Origin: Pinus tabuliformis
Taxonomy: Eukaryota > Streptophyta > Pinopsida > Pinales > Pinaceae
Reading direction: 5' to 3'
Assembly (NCBI GenBank): GCA_031772625.1
Contig: CM062804.1
Span: forward strand, 1,017,518,514-1,017,582,513
DNA: 64,000 bases
This document shows, in pieces, positions 1 to 11,300 of the stretch. The notes below the pieces were generated by a model, which worked only from the letters and a program-made list of their open reading frames with translations, had not been told where the DNA came from and searched no databases. A program made the translations under genes and the position numbers. Within the stretch, counting starts at the first letter, position 1; each line of letters begins with the position of its first letter.

Positions 1-1230
1 TCTATTCTGGAGTGTGATCTTCCTCAGAGGTAAGATGCATAGTGGTTTTGGTTGGAACTTTCCTTATGGTTCCACCTATATCACAGACCATTCAATAACA
101 TTATTAGTATCATGAATATATTTCTTAAGAAAGGAAACATGAAAAACATTATGATCTTTCACTATGGGTGGCAAGGCCAATCTGTAGCCCACTGGCCCCA
201 CTCTTTCCAAAATCTTAAATGGTCTGCTATCTCTCGGTACAAACTTGGAACATGAACCCATTTTTAATGAGATTTTATTTGACTTAATATGGAGATAACA
301 TGTTCTCCCACTTGAAACTCTTTGTGTAATATTTATTCGTCTGTATAGCTTTTCTGCATATCCTGGGCAGTGTTTAAATTTTTCCTGATTGTGATCATGT
401 CCTACTCCAATTCTTTTAGCAAAACAAGTTGAAGAATTATTTTATTCACTATATCATCCAATATGATAGGGGTGTTGTATTTCCTTCCATAAAGTGCCTC
501 AAAATGGTTCATTCCTAATGACTCTTGGTAGCCATTGTTGTATGAAAATTATACTAGTGGAACGTAGTCCTCCCACTTTCTTGGTTAATGCATCACATAC
601 ATTCTTAGCATGTCCTCCAAAAATATTTTTACCCTTTTTTTTACCATCATTGTGAGGGTGGTAAGCGACGTTCAAAGCTAACTGAGTTCCAAAACCATTA
701 AACAATGTCTTCTATAATTTGGAAGTAAACTTGGCATCTCTATTCGATATTATATTTTTGGGTACTCCATGTAACCTGATTATCTCCTTCATGAAGATTC
801 GGGCTATATGTATTTATTTATTAGTAGACTTGACAACTATAAAGTGATCTACATTTCTCAACTTATCCACTACCACCATGACAACATCATGCTTTCTAGT
901 TGTCCTAGGTAATCATGTAACGAAGTCTATTGATATAACTTCCATTTCCATTCTGGAATTGGAATTGGTTGTAGAAGCTAAGCTGGGTTCCTACACTCTA
1001 CCTTCACTTGTTCGCATTCATTCCTGGATAAAAGTATATCCTCTTTGTGATTTTCATCATCTTTGATATCCAGGGTGACCTGAGTAAGGTATTTCATGGA
1101 ACTTATCCATGTTGAGCTTCCTTAATTCTTGGGTATTGGGAACATACTTTCGGTTCTTAAATATTAAGATCCCTTCATCATTAAGCTAGGGCAGTGAATG
1201 GTAGCCCAAGAATTAAAAAATTTCCCATAA
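1..1230 (-). pseudogene. Ty3/gypsy integrase fragment (Tekay-like), decayed
   Basis: This is the 3' part of a gypsy pol gene read on the minus strand. Around 76-261 the translation gives the GPVGYRLALPP and HNVFHVSFLKKY signature that ends plant chromovirus integrases, followed by a NNVIEWSV stretch that leads towards a chromodomain linker. Around 499-705 it gives GTQLALNVAYHPHNDG, the segment between the second and third acidic residues of the IN core. At 880-1200 other frames show the LPRTTRKHDVVMVVVDKL core start and the HHCC zinc-binding end. Stops and frame changes separate these pieces, so it is dead. RT and Gag are not seen upstream at higher coordinates. The Tekay/Del assignment rests on the FHVS..LKKY spacing and the WSV motif, and is moderate. 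Confidence 0.75.
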
Positions 1231-3013
1231 ATTTGTATTTTAAATTGATATACTTTTGCTTCAATTTTGTTCTTAGAAAAAACTTATGAAATTCTCAGAT
1301 CTAAATTTGAAACCCTTAAAAAGAATTTCTTTGAATAATCCTCCTTTCTATTTTTTGTTGAGGCCATATCTTTCCCTTTAGGGTCTATATCTCGCTCCAA
1401 ATTAATTTTTTTCTTCAGATCCACACCTACAAAATAGAAAACAAAAATACCCAGATCCTGATATATACAAAAAATAAATAAAACCCTAAGACCCAAATTA
1501 AAAAAATCTCAGATCTATACAAAATAATTACAGATCTATATAAAAGAGTTATAGATCTATCATACCTTAGGAGTATGAGTCCAAATCTGCTCCCAGATCT
1601 ATAGACGTGAGGCTCTTCCTAGCCAGATCTATCAATTGTGCACAAGTTATAAAAGATATTTAAAATTTTTAATGAGGTATTAACCCAGAAACACCCTGTG
1701 GAAAAATAGATCGTTAGATAAATCTTGAGGCTTTGATCAAGTAGGGTCTTAAGAAATTATGCTTTGATAGTCGGTTGGTCCAACCGAGGAATATCCCCAA
1801 ATGCTCAATTAAAATTCGAATGACCTTCTGCAAACACTAGATCCAACTGTCAGATCAAGTAGAGAAATAAAATAACAATACAATTTTCAAGAACTAGAGA
1901 TACATGTTAATTCAATCCAATTAAAATTGTTACCCTAGATCTAATAAACTGAACAAGATACCTATGCATAGATTATTCAATGAGAGCTATTGATTGACAA
2001 TTTTCAAATAATATTCAACAGAAAAAGTTAAAATAATATTACCATAAATTCAAGAAGAGGAACATGATTATCAATTGAAACCTCAAAGACTTTTGTATTA
2101 TATTCCAGAAATATTGCAAGAGACTTTCAAGAGCTTAGTACACGATTCCAAGATTGGATGATATATAAAATGACATTAACTCTAATTTATAAATAAATTT
2201 TCCAACTTCTAGTTCGCTTGAATCCTCGTCAAAGTAATCGTGACCATTGAAAAATCTTTGATTATCTTTTAATATTGTCCGTCAAAATTATTTATTTTTT
2301 GAATTTTTCATTTAATTCATTTTTAATTAATTCAAAAATAATAATTTTGAGTTAATTACCTCAAAAAGTGACTTTGATTTAACTACTAAGGTTCGAGGGT
2401 CCAAGATTTCTTAAAATTTTCAATGTTCCCTTGGCTCAAGACGTTTGAAAATTTATTTTTTTAAGACCCGCAAATTTTGCCTTTGGAGAATTTAAATTTA
2501 CCTAAGACATAAAATTATTTAAATTTCTAGCTTACGATTTTTTAATTTAATTTGGCCAAAAAAATTAATTAATTGACTTATGAGGGGATTAATTATTTTT
2601 CCAACCCTCTAATACTTAGCCATGGTGTCTAATTATGAGGGATCATGCACTAAATATTTTTTACATCAAGATTTTACATTTTAATACATGAAGGAGCGAA
2701 CCCGTTCATTATAAACCCTCAAAAAATATCCATTTCTGCGACACAAAACATAATCCAGTAGACCAAGTGACTTGTAATAAAATAATCTAGCCAATTAGCT
2801 AGGATTATTCCAAATAAATTCTACATAGACTTGATCTAAAACACTAAGGCTCACCTAAGATATTAGCAATAAAATCCACTCTAGCTTTGGGGTAAGAGTG
2901 GAGGGAAAAACTCTATTTATCATTTGTGTCTAGAGATAGATGAGTCGGTAAGACAAAAAACCTCCTAGAATGGAGATCATCAACAAAACCATAGGTTTAC
3001 CTAGGTTGTTACA
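1231..3013 (-). repeat. AT-rich LTR-like sequence, minus orientation
   Basis: There is no credible coding sequence here. The right edge at 3013, read on the minus strand, begins TGTAACAACCTAGG, a typical LTR start, so this is probably LTR or leader DNA of the same minus-strand element as the IN fragment at 1-1230. I could not find the other LTR end, a primer site or a target duplication. The stretch at 1500-1640 contains a cluster of AGATCTA words. The sequence at 2260-2560 is very AT-rich. Confidence 0.35.
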
Positions 3014-3099
3014 TACAAACACGGTCATACTGAGATTATTTACATTTTAAATATGCAGAATGGGTTGACATATTCATAAAATTGTCATTTGATGATGAA

Positions 3100-3960
3100 G
3101 TCTGAATGGCACAGACACTCGAACACGATGGATCCCTTTTGCAAAAAAAGGGGTGTACTGTTATGGGGTTGTTGACATAGAGTGGTCAACAAGTCTCAAC
3201 CCTATGGCAGAAGCAGATGCAATCCAATTTGCTGCATTGCATCTAGAAGGAGAAGCACATGAATGGTGGTGTCATGGTCTAGTAACATTGGGCATGCGCA
3301 CATTACATCTTATGAAGATTTTACACAAAGTCAAATAGAAATATTTGACAGAAATAACCTAGACATCCACTTCAGAGAATTGGCACTTCTCAAGCAAACG
3401 AGATCACATGAAGAGTTCATTACATAATTTGAACATATTTTTGTGATGGTAACAAATATATCCGAAGAAAGGTTAGTCATGCTTTTTATGGATGCTTTAT
3501 CTGAACCACTACAGGGTTGGGTAAAAGAATTCAATCCCACAACTCTTCAAGAGGCTATTAAGAAGACTCGTGATATGGAAAATGAAACAATAAAATCTAA
3601 AGCCCCTCCCAAACCTTTCATTCCTCCAAAAGATAAGGAGAAGAAGGCCCCTCAACGTGATTAGCCCAAAAGGGACAAGTTAGATGAGGATACCCAAAGT
3701 GAACTGAGGAAAATGATATGTTTTACTTGTAGGGAACCATGGGAACATAGACATCGTTGTTTAGGAAAAGGGAACATTCACTACATTGAAGTTCTCTTTG
3801 ACGTTGAAGAAGAAGGAGAAGAACCCACGCCTAGAATTGGAAAACTCGTTAAGCCTAGAAATCCCAAGGAAGGACACCCACAAGAAGAATATAAAGAGGA
3901 GGAAAAACCTCGTGAAGAAAAGAAATCCTGACCACAAGTTAAGATTGTAACTCTTTCATG
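3100..3960 (+). pseudogene. gag: Gag remnant with zinc knuckle
   Basis: The Gag matrix/capsid region is recognisable from an AIQFAALHLEGEAHEWW stretch near 3215-3280 and a MDALSEPLQGWV stretch near 3490-3525. A zinc-knuckle-like CFTCREPWEHRHRC follows at 3718-3760 (CX2C, then His and Cys), and then an acidic, Lys/Glu-rich tail at 3790-3930. Gag packages the element RNA. Stops at about 3337 and 3426 and frame changes disable it. The ORF runs into the solo LTR at 4005 and the chain resumes with PR just after 5127. Confidence 0.8.
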
Positions 3961-4004
3961 AACACCCAGATATTATACCTTCAAGGTCAAGGGAGACATC
4001 AAGG

Positions 4005-5127
4005 TGTTGGAAAATGCAAAGAGACGGCTATTAATTCCAAATTTCCTTAACCTTAATATTTTATTGTGAAATTTGTTAGTCTTCTTGTGTTCTTTATTTA
4101 GATCTTATTAGCAAAAAAGTACCAAGAACAAAAACAATAACAATAGAGGACACAAAAATTAGGCTCTCAGCTAGGGAAAAACCCCTCCAAGGGGAAAGCA
4201 CAGAAAAATATTCTCTTTTTTATAGAATCTTCTTCAAATGAGAAAACAAAGACCCAAACCCTTGACCAAGTCCTCTTCCAAATACTAAGTCAGTCCTCCA
4301 ACAAGTCCTTCCTTAGTTCTGCACCAACCAGCTTCAAACTGCAACTTCGACTTACCAACTTCAATACTGCCACTTGACCTACAACTTCAACCTTGTAGTT
4401 GTTACAACAAAACCCTAAGACAACTTCTTCTAGCACTCCTTAAACAAGACAAGTCCCTTCAAAGCCAATGAGGTCTAGACAGAGTACTCGCTCTTCTACA
4501 ACTTGATGTTGCAACTAAATCTCCTGCAACTTGGATCTGTAATTTTGGCCCTTCTTGAAAGCTGCAGAAACCATAGATTTCGCACATGTAAGAGAGATAG
4601 ATCCCAAAAGCACATATTTTTCTTCCTTCTTGAATTCCTCTTGCCTTCTATATACTTGCTCTTCTTTTCTCTTGCTTCCTAGCTACAAATCGAACCCCTT
4701 CTTGTGAGATTGAACTTGTGAATGAGTGGATGCCAAATGAGGTCGAATTTGCTCCTTTATATAGCCTTTCCAAGGGGTTGAATTCCCTCCTTTAGGACGA
4801 ATTGAAGCTACCAAGGTTGACTTGTACTTTTGTAGTTTCCAGGACTTTATAGACTCAAAAATAATAATTTTTCCAATTAAATTTTGCCTGGAAGGGTCTT
4901 ATAAACATGATGGTCAATTTCTTGACTCATGATAATATATCCTAAGACCTAACAAACCCTAGAAGCATGAAGAACATGCTTTTACCTAGAAGGCCATCAA
5001 TAAGAAGCATGAAACCCATGCTTTAATAATAATAACTTTTTTTCTTTTCTTTTTTTATTACATTGGATACATATTAAAATGAGTACAACAACAATTATGA
5101 AGACCGAAACTAGTTACATTTCCAACA
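4005..5127 (-). mobile_element. Solo LTR, 1.12 kb, inserted between gag and PR
   Basis: The insert begins TGTTGGAAA and ends TTTCCAACA, a perfect 9-bp terminal inverted repeat with TG..CA ends. The flanks are CAAGG (4000-4004) and GAAGG (5128-5132), a 5-bp target duplication with one mismatch. The host element reads from Gag on the left to PR on the right, so the insertion model is firm. A TATA-like word on the minus strand near 4760 suggests minus orientation. No second LTR or coding sequence is present, as expected for a solo LTR left by LTR-LTR recombination. Confidence 0.88.
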
Positions 5128-5500
5128 GAAGGGACAATGTATAACAGGCTTGATTGATGAGGGAGATACACATAATTTCATTTATGCAACATTAGTAGCA
5201 AAGAGGGGGCTTCCCATAGAAGAATTCAAAGGCCTTGATGTAATAGTAGTAGATGGGTACAAATTGGATTACACATGGATGATCGCAGGTTTGAGTGTAA
5301 CACTTGGTAATTATGCTTTCACTAGCGAATTCTACATAATTGATTTGGAAAATATTAATATGGTATTGGGGATTCATTGTTCAATAGTTATATTCATTGG
5401 GGAAGCACACTATGGACTATCAAGCATTGGAAATGATATTTAAAGCACCGAATGGCAGTAAGGTGGTTTTTAGGGGTATGAAAAATGGCACATGGATGTA
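5128..5500 (+). pseudogene. Retroviral-type aspartic protease remnant
   Basis: The translation from about 5144 gives LIDEGDTHNFIYATLVAKRG, the plant gypsy PR active-site context in which D-[ST]-G is normal. Here the residue after Asp is Glu, so the active site looks damaged. Downstream, a MVLGIHCSIV stretch matches the second conserved PR block (the usual form is VVLGxxWL). PR would cleave the Gag-Pol polyprotein. The rest of the domain is lost after about 5443, where the frame ends. Confidence 0.75.
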
Positions 5501-5581
5501 GCATATGCAGCAGAATGCAAGATAACAAACCAGAAGACTCCCATCAGTGACAAACCACAATACAAAGTAGACATTCAATGA

Positions 5582-6885
5582 GTGTTGGACAAGCATGATC
5601 AGGTATTTGGTGATATTACTCCAGGATTGCTACCTAAAGGAGGATTTGAACATACTATAGAACTAGAGGAAGGGCCCAAGCCTGTAATCACCACACCGTA
5701 TCGACATCCAAAGAAATTCAAGGATGATATAGAGAAGATCATCAAAGAATTATTAGCAACAGGGCATGTCAGACTGAGCTAAAGTCCATTTTCCTCATCC
5801 GTGGTTTTGGTGAAGAAGAAGGATGGCACGTGGAGGATTTTTATTGGTTACCAGGCTCTAAACAAGAAAACTATAAAAAACAAGTACCTTATCCCTAGGC
5901 TTGATGAATTACTTGATGAACTTCATGGAGTAGTTTACTTTTCAAAGATTGGTTTATGATCAACGTACCACCAAATCCGAGTTCGATAAAAGGACGTGTC
6001 AAACAAAATTTTGATGCCATTATGGACACATTGAATTTTTGTTCATGCCATTTGGGATAACCAATGCACTTGCCACTTTTCAATCCTGTATGAACAATAT
6101 ATTCAACAAGAAGCTAAGGAAATTTTAATTGGTATTCTTTGACAACCTTCTTATTTAAGAAAAACATGGGACAATCATTTGGGGCATTTGGATACAATTT
6201 TGAGCATTATGCAGGAGCAGTCTTAGAGCATCAAAGTGAGAGTTTGGGTTGACATAGATTCTTTATTTGAGACACATAATCAGTGCAAAGGGAGTAGAGG
6301 TTCATAAAAAATAAAATTAGTCAATATTGGACTGACCCACACCCAAGAACTTGACAGGATTACGAGGATTCTTCAGAATTTGCATTTATTACAGATAGTT
6401 TGTCAAAGGTTTCTCTCAGCTAAGCACGCCCTTGAGAGATTTAACTAAAAAGGGAGCATTTAGGTGGACAGATGTATCCAACAAGATATTTAACAAGCTC
6501 AAATAAGTGATGAGTTCATGTCCTATGTTGGCCCTCCCTGACTTTAGTCAGCCATTTATATTGGAGTGTGATGCATCAGGAGAAGGCATAGGGGTTATCG
6601 TAATGCAAAAGGGTCACCCTATCACATTTGAAAGTCAAAATCTTTAGGACACAGATAATATTTATTCCATATATGACAAGGAGATGTCACATATCATGCA
6701 AGTGTTAGCAAAGTTCAGGAAATATTTTGTAATAAAAAAGTTCATAGTCAGGACAGACCACAATAACCTGCGTCCTTTCCTGGGACAAAAGGACCTAAAC
6801 GAGCGGCGGTAGAAGGGAAAGAAGAATGTTGTGGCCAACATAATTTCCAAGAAACCGATAGCATGTGCCCTCATAGAACTTATTG
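5582..6885 (+). pseudogene. RT and RNase H remnant
   Basis: From 5582 the chain shows the lead-in HDQVFGDITPGLLP, then TIELEEGPKPVITTPYRHP, the palm region with [10 protein letters not shown] (about 5800-5830), YHQIRV (about 5965) and a catalytic box that reads FFDNLL near 6135-6155 in place of the usual FFDD, so the second Asp is lost. RNase H follows with LECDASGEGIG at about 6558-6590 and VRTDHNNLR at about 6745-6775. RT and RNH together copy the element RNA to DNA. At least six stops or frame changes are present. Confidence 0.8.
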
Positions 6886-8290
6886 AATATTGGAAGGTTC
6901 ATCTCTCAGAAAGAGTATGTTAAGAACCAATTTGCTTTCACAATTATCGACCGAATCATCCAAGACGACAAGTATAAACTAGCTGACAGGGTTATTTATT
7001 ATAAGGACAGAATATGATTGGTTCCTGAGTCTTCTCTCAAGGAGAAGATTTTGAAGATCACACATGACATTCCATCGGCTGGACATCAAGGTTTTTTGAA
7101 GACATACTGAAAAATTAAGGAATGGTTTTCTTGGAAGGGTATGAAGAAATATGTGATGAAATACGTCAAGGAATGCATGACATGCCAACAGAATAAGGTC
7201 AAGAATACACATCTTGCAGGTATTCTCCAACCTCTACTTATTCCCGAACAGAAATGGGAGAGCATCTCAATGGACTTCATTACAAGGTTGCCCAAAGCAC
7301 AAGGTAATGATTGTGTTTACACTGCAGTGGACAGGTTGACAAAATTCACACATTTCTTTACAATCTTGTCTGATTATTCGGCCAAAAAAGTAGTGGAATT
7401 TTTTTTCTAACAAGTCATTAGACTACATGGACTACAAACGAATATAATTAGCGATCATGAAAGAAAATTTATGGGTGCTTTTTGGCAGGAACTCTTCAAG
7501 TTGTTGGGGAATGAATTAACCCATAGCAGTAGCTATCATCTACACAAAGATGGTAGGACAGAAATCATGAATAAGTAGATTGAAGGGTGCCTACACAACT
7601 ATGTGATGGGTCAGCAGAAATCACGGATCAACTGGTTGTACCTTAGGGAGAATTTCTACAAAACCACCTTCCACTCATAGCTCTATATGGGTATGATGCA
7701 CCATCCTTTATTGACAATATTTTTGGAGATAGTAAGGCACCTATTGCTAAGGATTGGATACAAGAAAGTTAGGACATCCTCAGATTACTCAAGGAAAACA
7801 AGTAGGTTTCTCAGAATTGATAGATGTTGTAGGCAGTTCAGAATCAAACAGAATGCAACTTTGAGGTAGGAGACCTCATCTTCTTGAAATTGAAACCCTA
7901 TCAATAGTCTACCCTTAAAAAGAGTGATGGTGAAAAGTTGAAGCTTAGGTTCTATGGGTTATACAAAGTCCTCTGAAAGGTTGGCGAGGTGGCGTATGAG
8001 TTAGAACTTCCGAGAGACAGCAAAATGCATAATTTATTGCATGTGTCATGTCTCAAGAAGGCCATGGGGCAACGAGTCACCACATTTGTCGAAATGTCAC
8101 CCTTAGATGAAGAAGGGAAACTAGAGTTAATTCCAGAAACGATCATGGTCGTGCATGAAAGAAGTTAAGAGGAGGATTAATTCCAGAATACCTTACTAGG
8201 TAAAATATTTTTCCAAAGAAGCACGTGAAATAGGAAGGGGAATGTATTCTACAACACCCAAATTTGTAATTGCGTTAGGGTGGGAAATTT
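6886..8290 (+). pseudogene. Integrase and chromodomain-like tail remnant
   Basis: The zinc-binding part reads HDIPSAGHQG near 7060 and CMTCQQNK near 7178-7200 (HHCC). The core starts with MDFITRLPKA and AVDRLTKFTHFF (7270-7360), continues with SDHERKFMGAFWQELFKLLG near 7450-7510, and has the Glu-side segment DGRTEIMNK near 7550. The C-terminal GEVAYELELPRDSKMHNLLH block and LDEEGKLELIPETIM near 7985-8150 match the linker to a chromodomain, whose core is badly eroded after 8160. Integrase inserts the cDNA; the chromodomain usually guides it to heterochromatin. Confidence 0.8.
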
Positions 8291-8304
8291 CAGGCAGGGG
8301 GAAC
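8291..8304 (+). promoter_or_regulatory. Polypurine tract
   Basis: CAGGCAGGGGGAAC lies directly against the TG of the 3' LTR. This is the expected place and composition for the plus-strand DNA primer of a retrotransposon. Confidence 0.75.
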
Positions 8305-9530
8305 TGTAACATCCTCTACGAATTGAGGACAAATGTGGAAAAGTAGCCTATCAATCCCTATAGGCTATAATCCTCCATAAAGGGGGAAAAACCTAAAATA
8401 TCCATTTGTCGGACAAGTTTTGGGGCAGTTAGATGAAGAAACCCAATATTGGGGCTTGGATTAAGGTTTACCTAATCATTTTTGAAGAAGAGACCCCTCT
8501 AGGAAATCTATAAATTTGAGAGGGATGAATTCATTTTGGATCATCACGTGTGGATCAATTCATTTTTTTTCGTAAGCATTAGCTATGAGAGTTTTAAGAC
8601 CCCTTTCTTCTTGTCAATTTCGATGGTGAAAGATTCCACCCTAGTTGACACCAATCTGTTTTTTCTCTTTTTTCTAGGCACATGTATTACCATCTGGAAG
8701 AGGAGAAAAATATTAATGGTCCTTGATTTGTTTGCACAGGAAAAATCAATTTGGAAAGGGAAGCGAGACTATGTTTAGGGAGCGAATTCTACCGGGTTTT
8801 TTTTGGTTGTTTGTTTCGACATAGTCACATCATCTAAATAGCGAAGGTTTCATTAGTTCTCTCTTACGTAGAACTATATAGGAAGTTTTTTCCATATCAA
8901 CATAACTGAAGCAAGATTTTCCTTGAAGAATTGGGTTTTCCTGAAAGCCCGAAATATTGGTTGAGATCGAACCTTTATATCCAAATTATAGGCACATCTA
9001 GGCCCCCCCCCCCCCCGGAGCAAGCAAAACCATGTGGCCTAACTCCTAACCTATGGTGTAGAGTGAATTTGGAGATGTTTATGTAAGGAAGTCCTGAAGA
9101 GGCTGCACTAAATGCAATTACACAAATCAAGGGGTTATCTCTCGTCACTTCATGTCGTTCCATAGAGTGGACCCTACAACATAAGAATTGAGTCTGACTA
9201 AAGTGAAGGTTAACTTGGTGGATTGGGTTTGGCAACAGTAATCAACAAAATCAAAACTCCAAGGGATCTGAGACAATTGAATTTTTGTAGACCTTTGTTC
9301 TTACTGACTTGGATAAACTCATTCCATAACATCTAGTATGAGCTCTTGATCCTATAACAGACTCGTCAAGATAGATTCCTTAGCTTGACAATTGGGTAGA
9401 ATTGCGCTGACTTATGGCAATGTAAGTATATTTATATTGGAGCATATAGGATCCCGCAACGAATTTAATAATTAGAGGAAGAGACTTTGGTTAATCGTAG
9501 AGTTACATTATCTGGTGATAATATGTTACA
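8305..9530 (+). repeat. 3' LTR of the plus-strand chromovirus
   Basis: The LTR starts TGTAACAT and ends ATGTTACA, a perfect 8-bp terminal inverted repeat with TG..CA ends, and sits right after the polypurine tract. Its length is 1226 bp. It contains a 14-base poly-C run at 9003-9016. No matching 5' LTR was found in the window, so age cannot be estimated from LTR divergence. Confidence 0.8.
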
Positions 9531-9904
9531 TTGTTGAATGCTTTATGGTTTAATTAAAATATGGCCATTAAGTAAGTCTATTGTTTTATTAAAGAATTGG
9601 CCATTTTATTGTTTAATTTAAGGATTGGCCATTAAATGTTATTTTTCTCCACTGAGAATAATTGTGATTGTTAGCTGGAAAAGTATTAAGTTAACTTTGT
9701 CAAAAAGTGGCAATTTTGTATTTGACCTCCTGCGAGACCCTAGAGCTAAAATTTTCCTTAGCCACTACAATATAAGGATGTATAAATTCTCCATTGATCT
9801 CTTCTTTGATTAATGGAAGATAGGAAGGCTTCTTCAAAGCCTCTAGACCATGAGATATTAAAAGAGAGATTCTCACTCTCATTACTTATGCCATCATGGT
9901 CGAA
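9531..9904. other. Unassigned AT-rich spacer
   Basis: No gene is supported. Three imperfect copies of an ATTGGCCATT-containing phrase occur near 9558, 9595 and 9622, a small local tandem duplication. Confidence 0.4.
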
Positions 9905-11085
9905 ATTCTGGGTAGGGCATTTGACAATTGCAGGAACCAAGGTGCATCTGTCCAAGAATTGAACTTGTTTAGGGATTCAAAATTCTTAATCACTCTCAGT
10001 TTGTTGTTGGTTGTTAGGGGAGGTATGGAGCATCAATAAGTATAGTTTGGTGATTCAATATGTTTTACATATAGATATGTATGGGCTTCAGGAAGCAAGG
10101 TCAATAACACAAATATATTATTTATGGCATCAATGTCGATCACAACACCCTAAAAAATTGCTTCAAATATAAAAGTTTTGGCAAAACAGGATTGGCATCA
10201 TATAACTTAACTGGGAAACCCCATTTCCCCAAGATCTTCGGGCCAATCCCTTGAATATTTCACGAACCAAGGCATCTTTTCAAGAATTGAACTAGCCCAA
10301 GAATCCCAAATTCTAAGCTATTCTCAGTTTGTTGATGCCTGCTAAGGCTAGAAATGGAACATCAACAAGTACAACTGAGAGATTCAAAAATGTTGTACAT
10401 AGATATTCATGGGCTTCTGAAGTGAAGGTCAATAACAAGAAATGTAAGGTCCACATCATCAAAGTTGATGACAAGACCTTCAAAACAATTGTTCCAATTT
10501 TGGAAGTTTCTGCTGAACGAAATTGGCATGATATAACCTCACTGAGAAACCCCATTTCCTATATATTTCTAGGCTTCAGGAGTTAAAGTCAACAATAAGA
10601 AATGCAAGGTTTATAGCATCAATGTTGATCACAAGACCTTCAAAAAATCGCTTCAATTATGGAAGTTTCAGTGAAATAGAATTGGCATCATATAACCTAA
10701 TAGATAAACACCATTTCCCAAGATGTTTTGGCAGGGTCCTTGAAGATGGCAGGAACCAAGGCATCTTTCCAAGAGTTCAACTTGGCTAGGGATCCAAAAT
10801 GCTAAATCACTCTCAATTGGCTGATGGATGGTATGGGCAATGTAAAGAAGCATCTACAAGTATAGCTTAGTGATAATTCATTCAAATTTGTTTTACATAA
10901 ATACTTATGGGCTCCATGAGAGAAAAGTCAATAACAAGAAACGTAAGGTTTTTGGCAACAATGTTGATCACAAAACCCTTAATCACTTCAATTCTATAAG
11001 CTTCAGCAGAATATGGATGGCTTCATATAACTTAACTGGGAAACCCCATTTACCTGAGATCTCTAAAAGTTTCAGATTGGAAGGC
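9905..11085 (+). repeat. Degenerate tandem array of about 320-bp units
   Basis: Two landmark phrases recur in the same order. A phrase like GGAACCAAGGCATCT is near 9931, 10262 and 10751, and a phrase like AAGTCAATAACAAGAAA is near 10101, 10424, 10583 and 10925. This gives units at about 9905-10257, 10258-10575, a half unit 10576-10747, and 10748-11085. The plus-strand translation of two units shares a VKVNNKKCKV...VDDKTFK pattern, so the monomer may come from an exon, but stops interrupt most copies. I do not recognise the family. It lies just left of the Tat-like 3' LTR. Confidence 0.7.
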
Positions 11086-11300
11086 CACTCCTAAAAAGTT
11101 TAAAAGGAGAATCATGGATTGCAAAATTCACAAGCTAAGATGCAATGTTACACCAAGTTTCTGGGACATGGTGACACGAAATAGGGAGATGCACAGAGGA
11201 GACGTGTGGGATCACCCCCAAATCTTAGATAAATTCAAGGGTTGAATCATGACATATAGTTTAATCACCCCCAAATCTTATATAAATTCAAGGGTTGAAT
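11086..11300. other. Spacer with a short direct duplication
   Basis: No gene is seen. A phrase of about 39 bp beginning ATCACCCCCAAATCTTA occurs at 11211-11249 and again at about 11263-11301 with one or two changes, a local direct duplication at the left edge of the LTR remnant. Confidence 0.5.

Larger units (their letters stand above)
3015..9530 (+). mobile_element. Old Ty3/gypsy chromovirus, 5'-truncated, plus strand
   Basis: Gag, PR, RT, RNH, IN and a chromodomain-like tail lie in the usual gypsy order on the plus strand, followed by a polypurine tract and a 3' LTR. No 5' LTR is visible. The sequence to the left belongs to a minus-strand LTR, so the element is truncated or its left end was overwritten. 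Reading frames are broken many times, and a solo LTR (4005-5127) sits between gag and PR. It is one of the oldest elements in the window, judged by decay. Confidence 0.85.

Noticed and set aside
11206-11210. GTGGG as the left target copy of the Tat-like element (matching 42874-42878)
   Set aside because: The following bases (ATCACC) are not an LTR start, and GTGGG is common in this GC-rich stretch.
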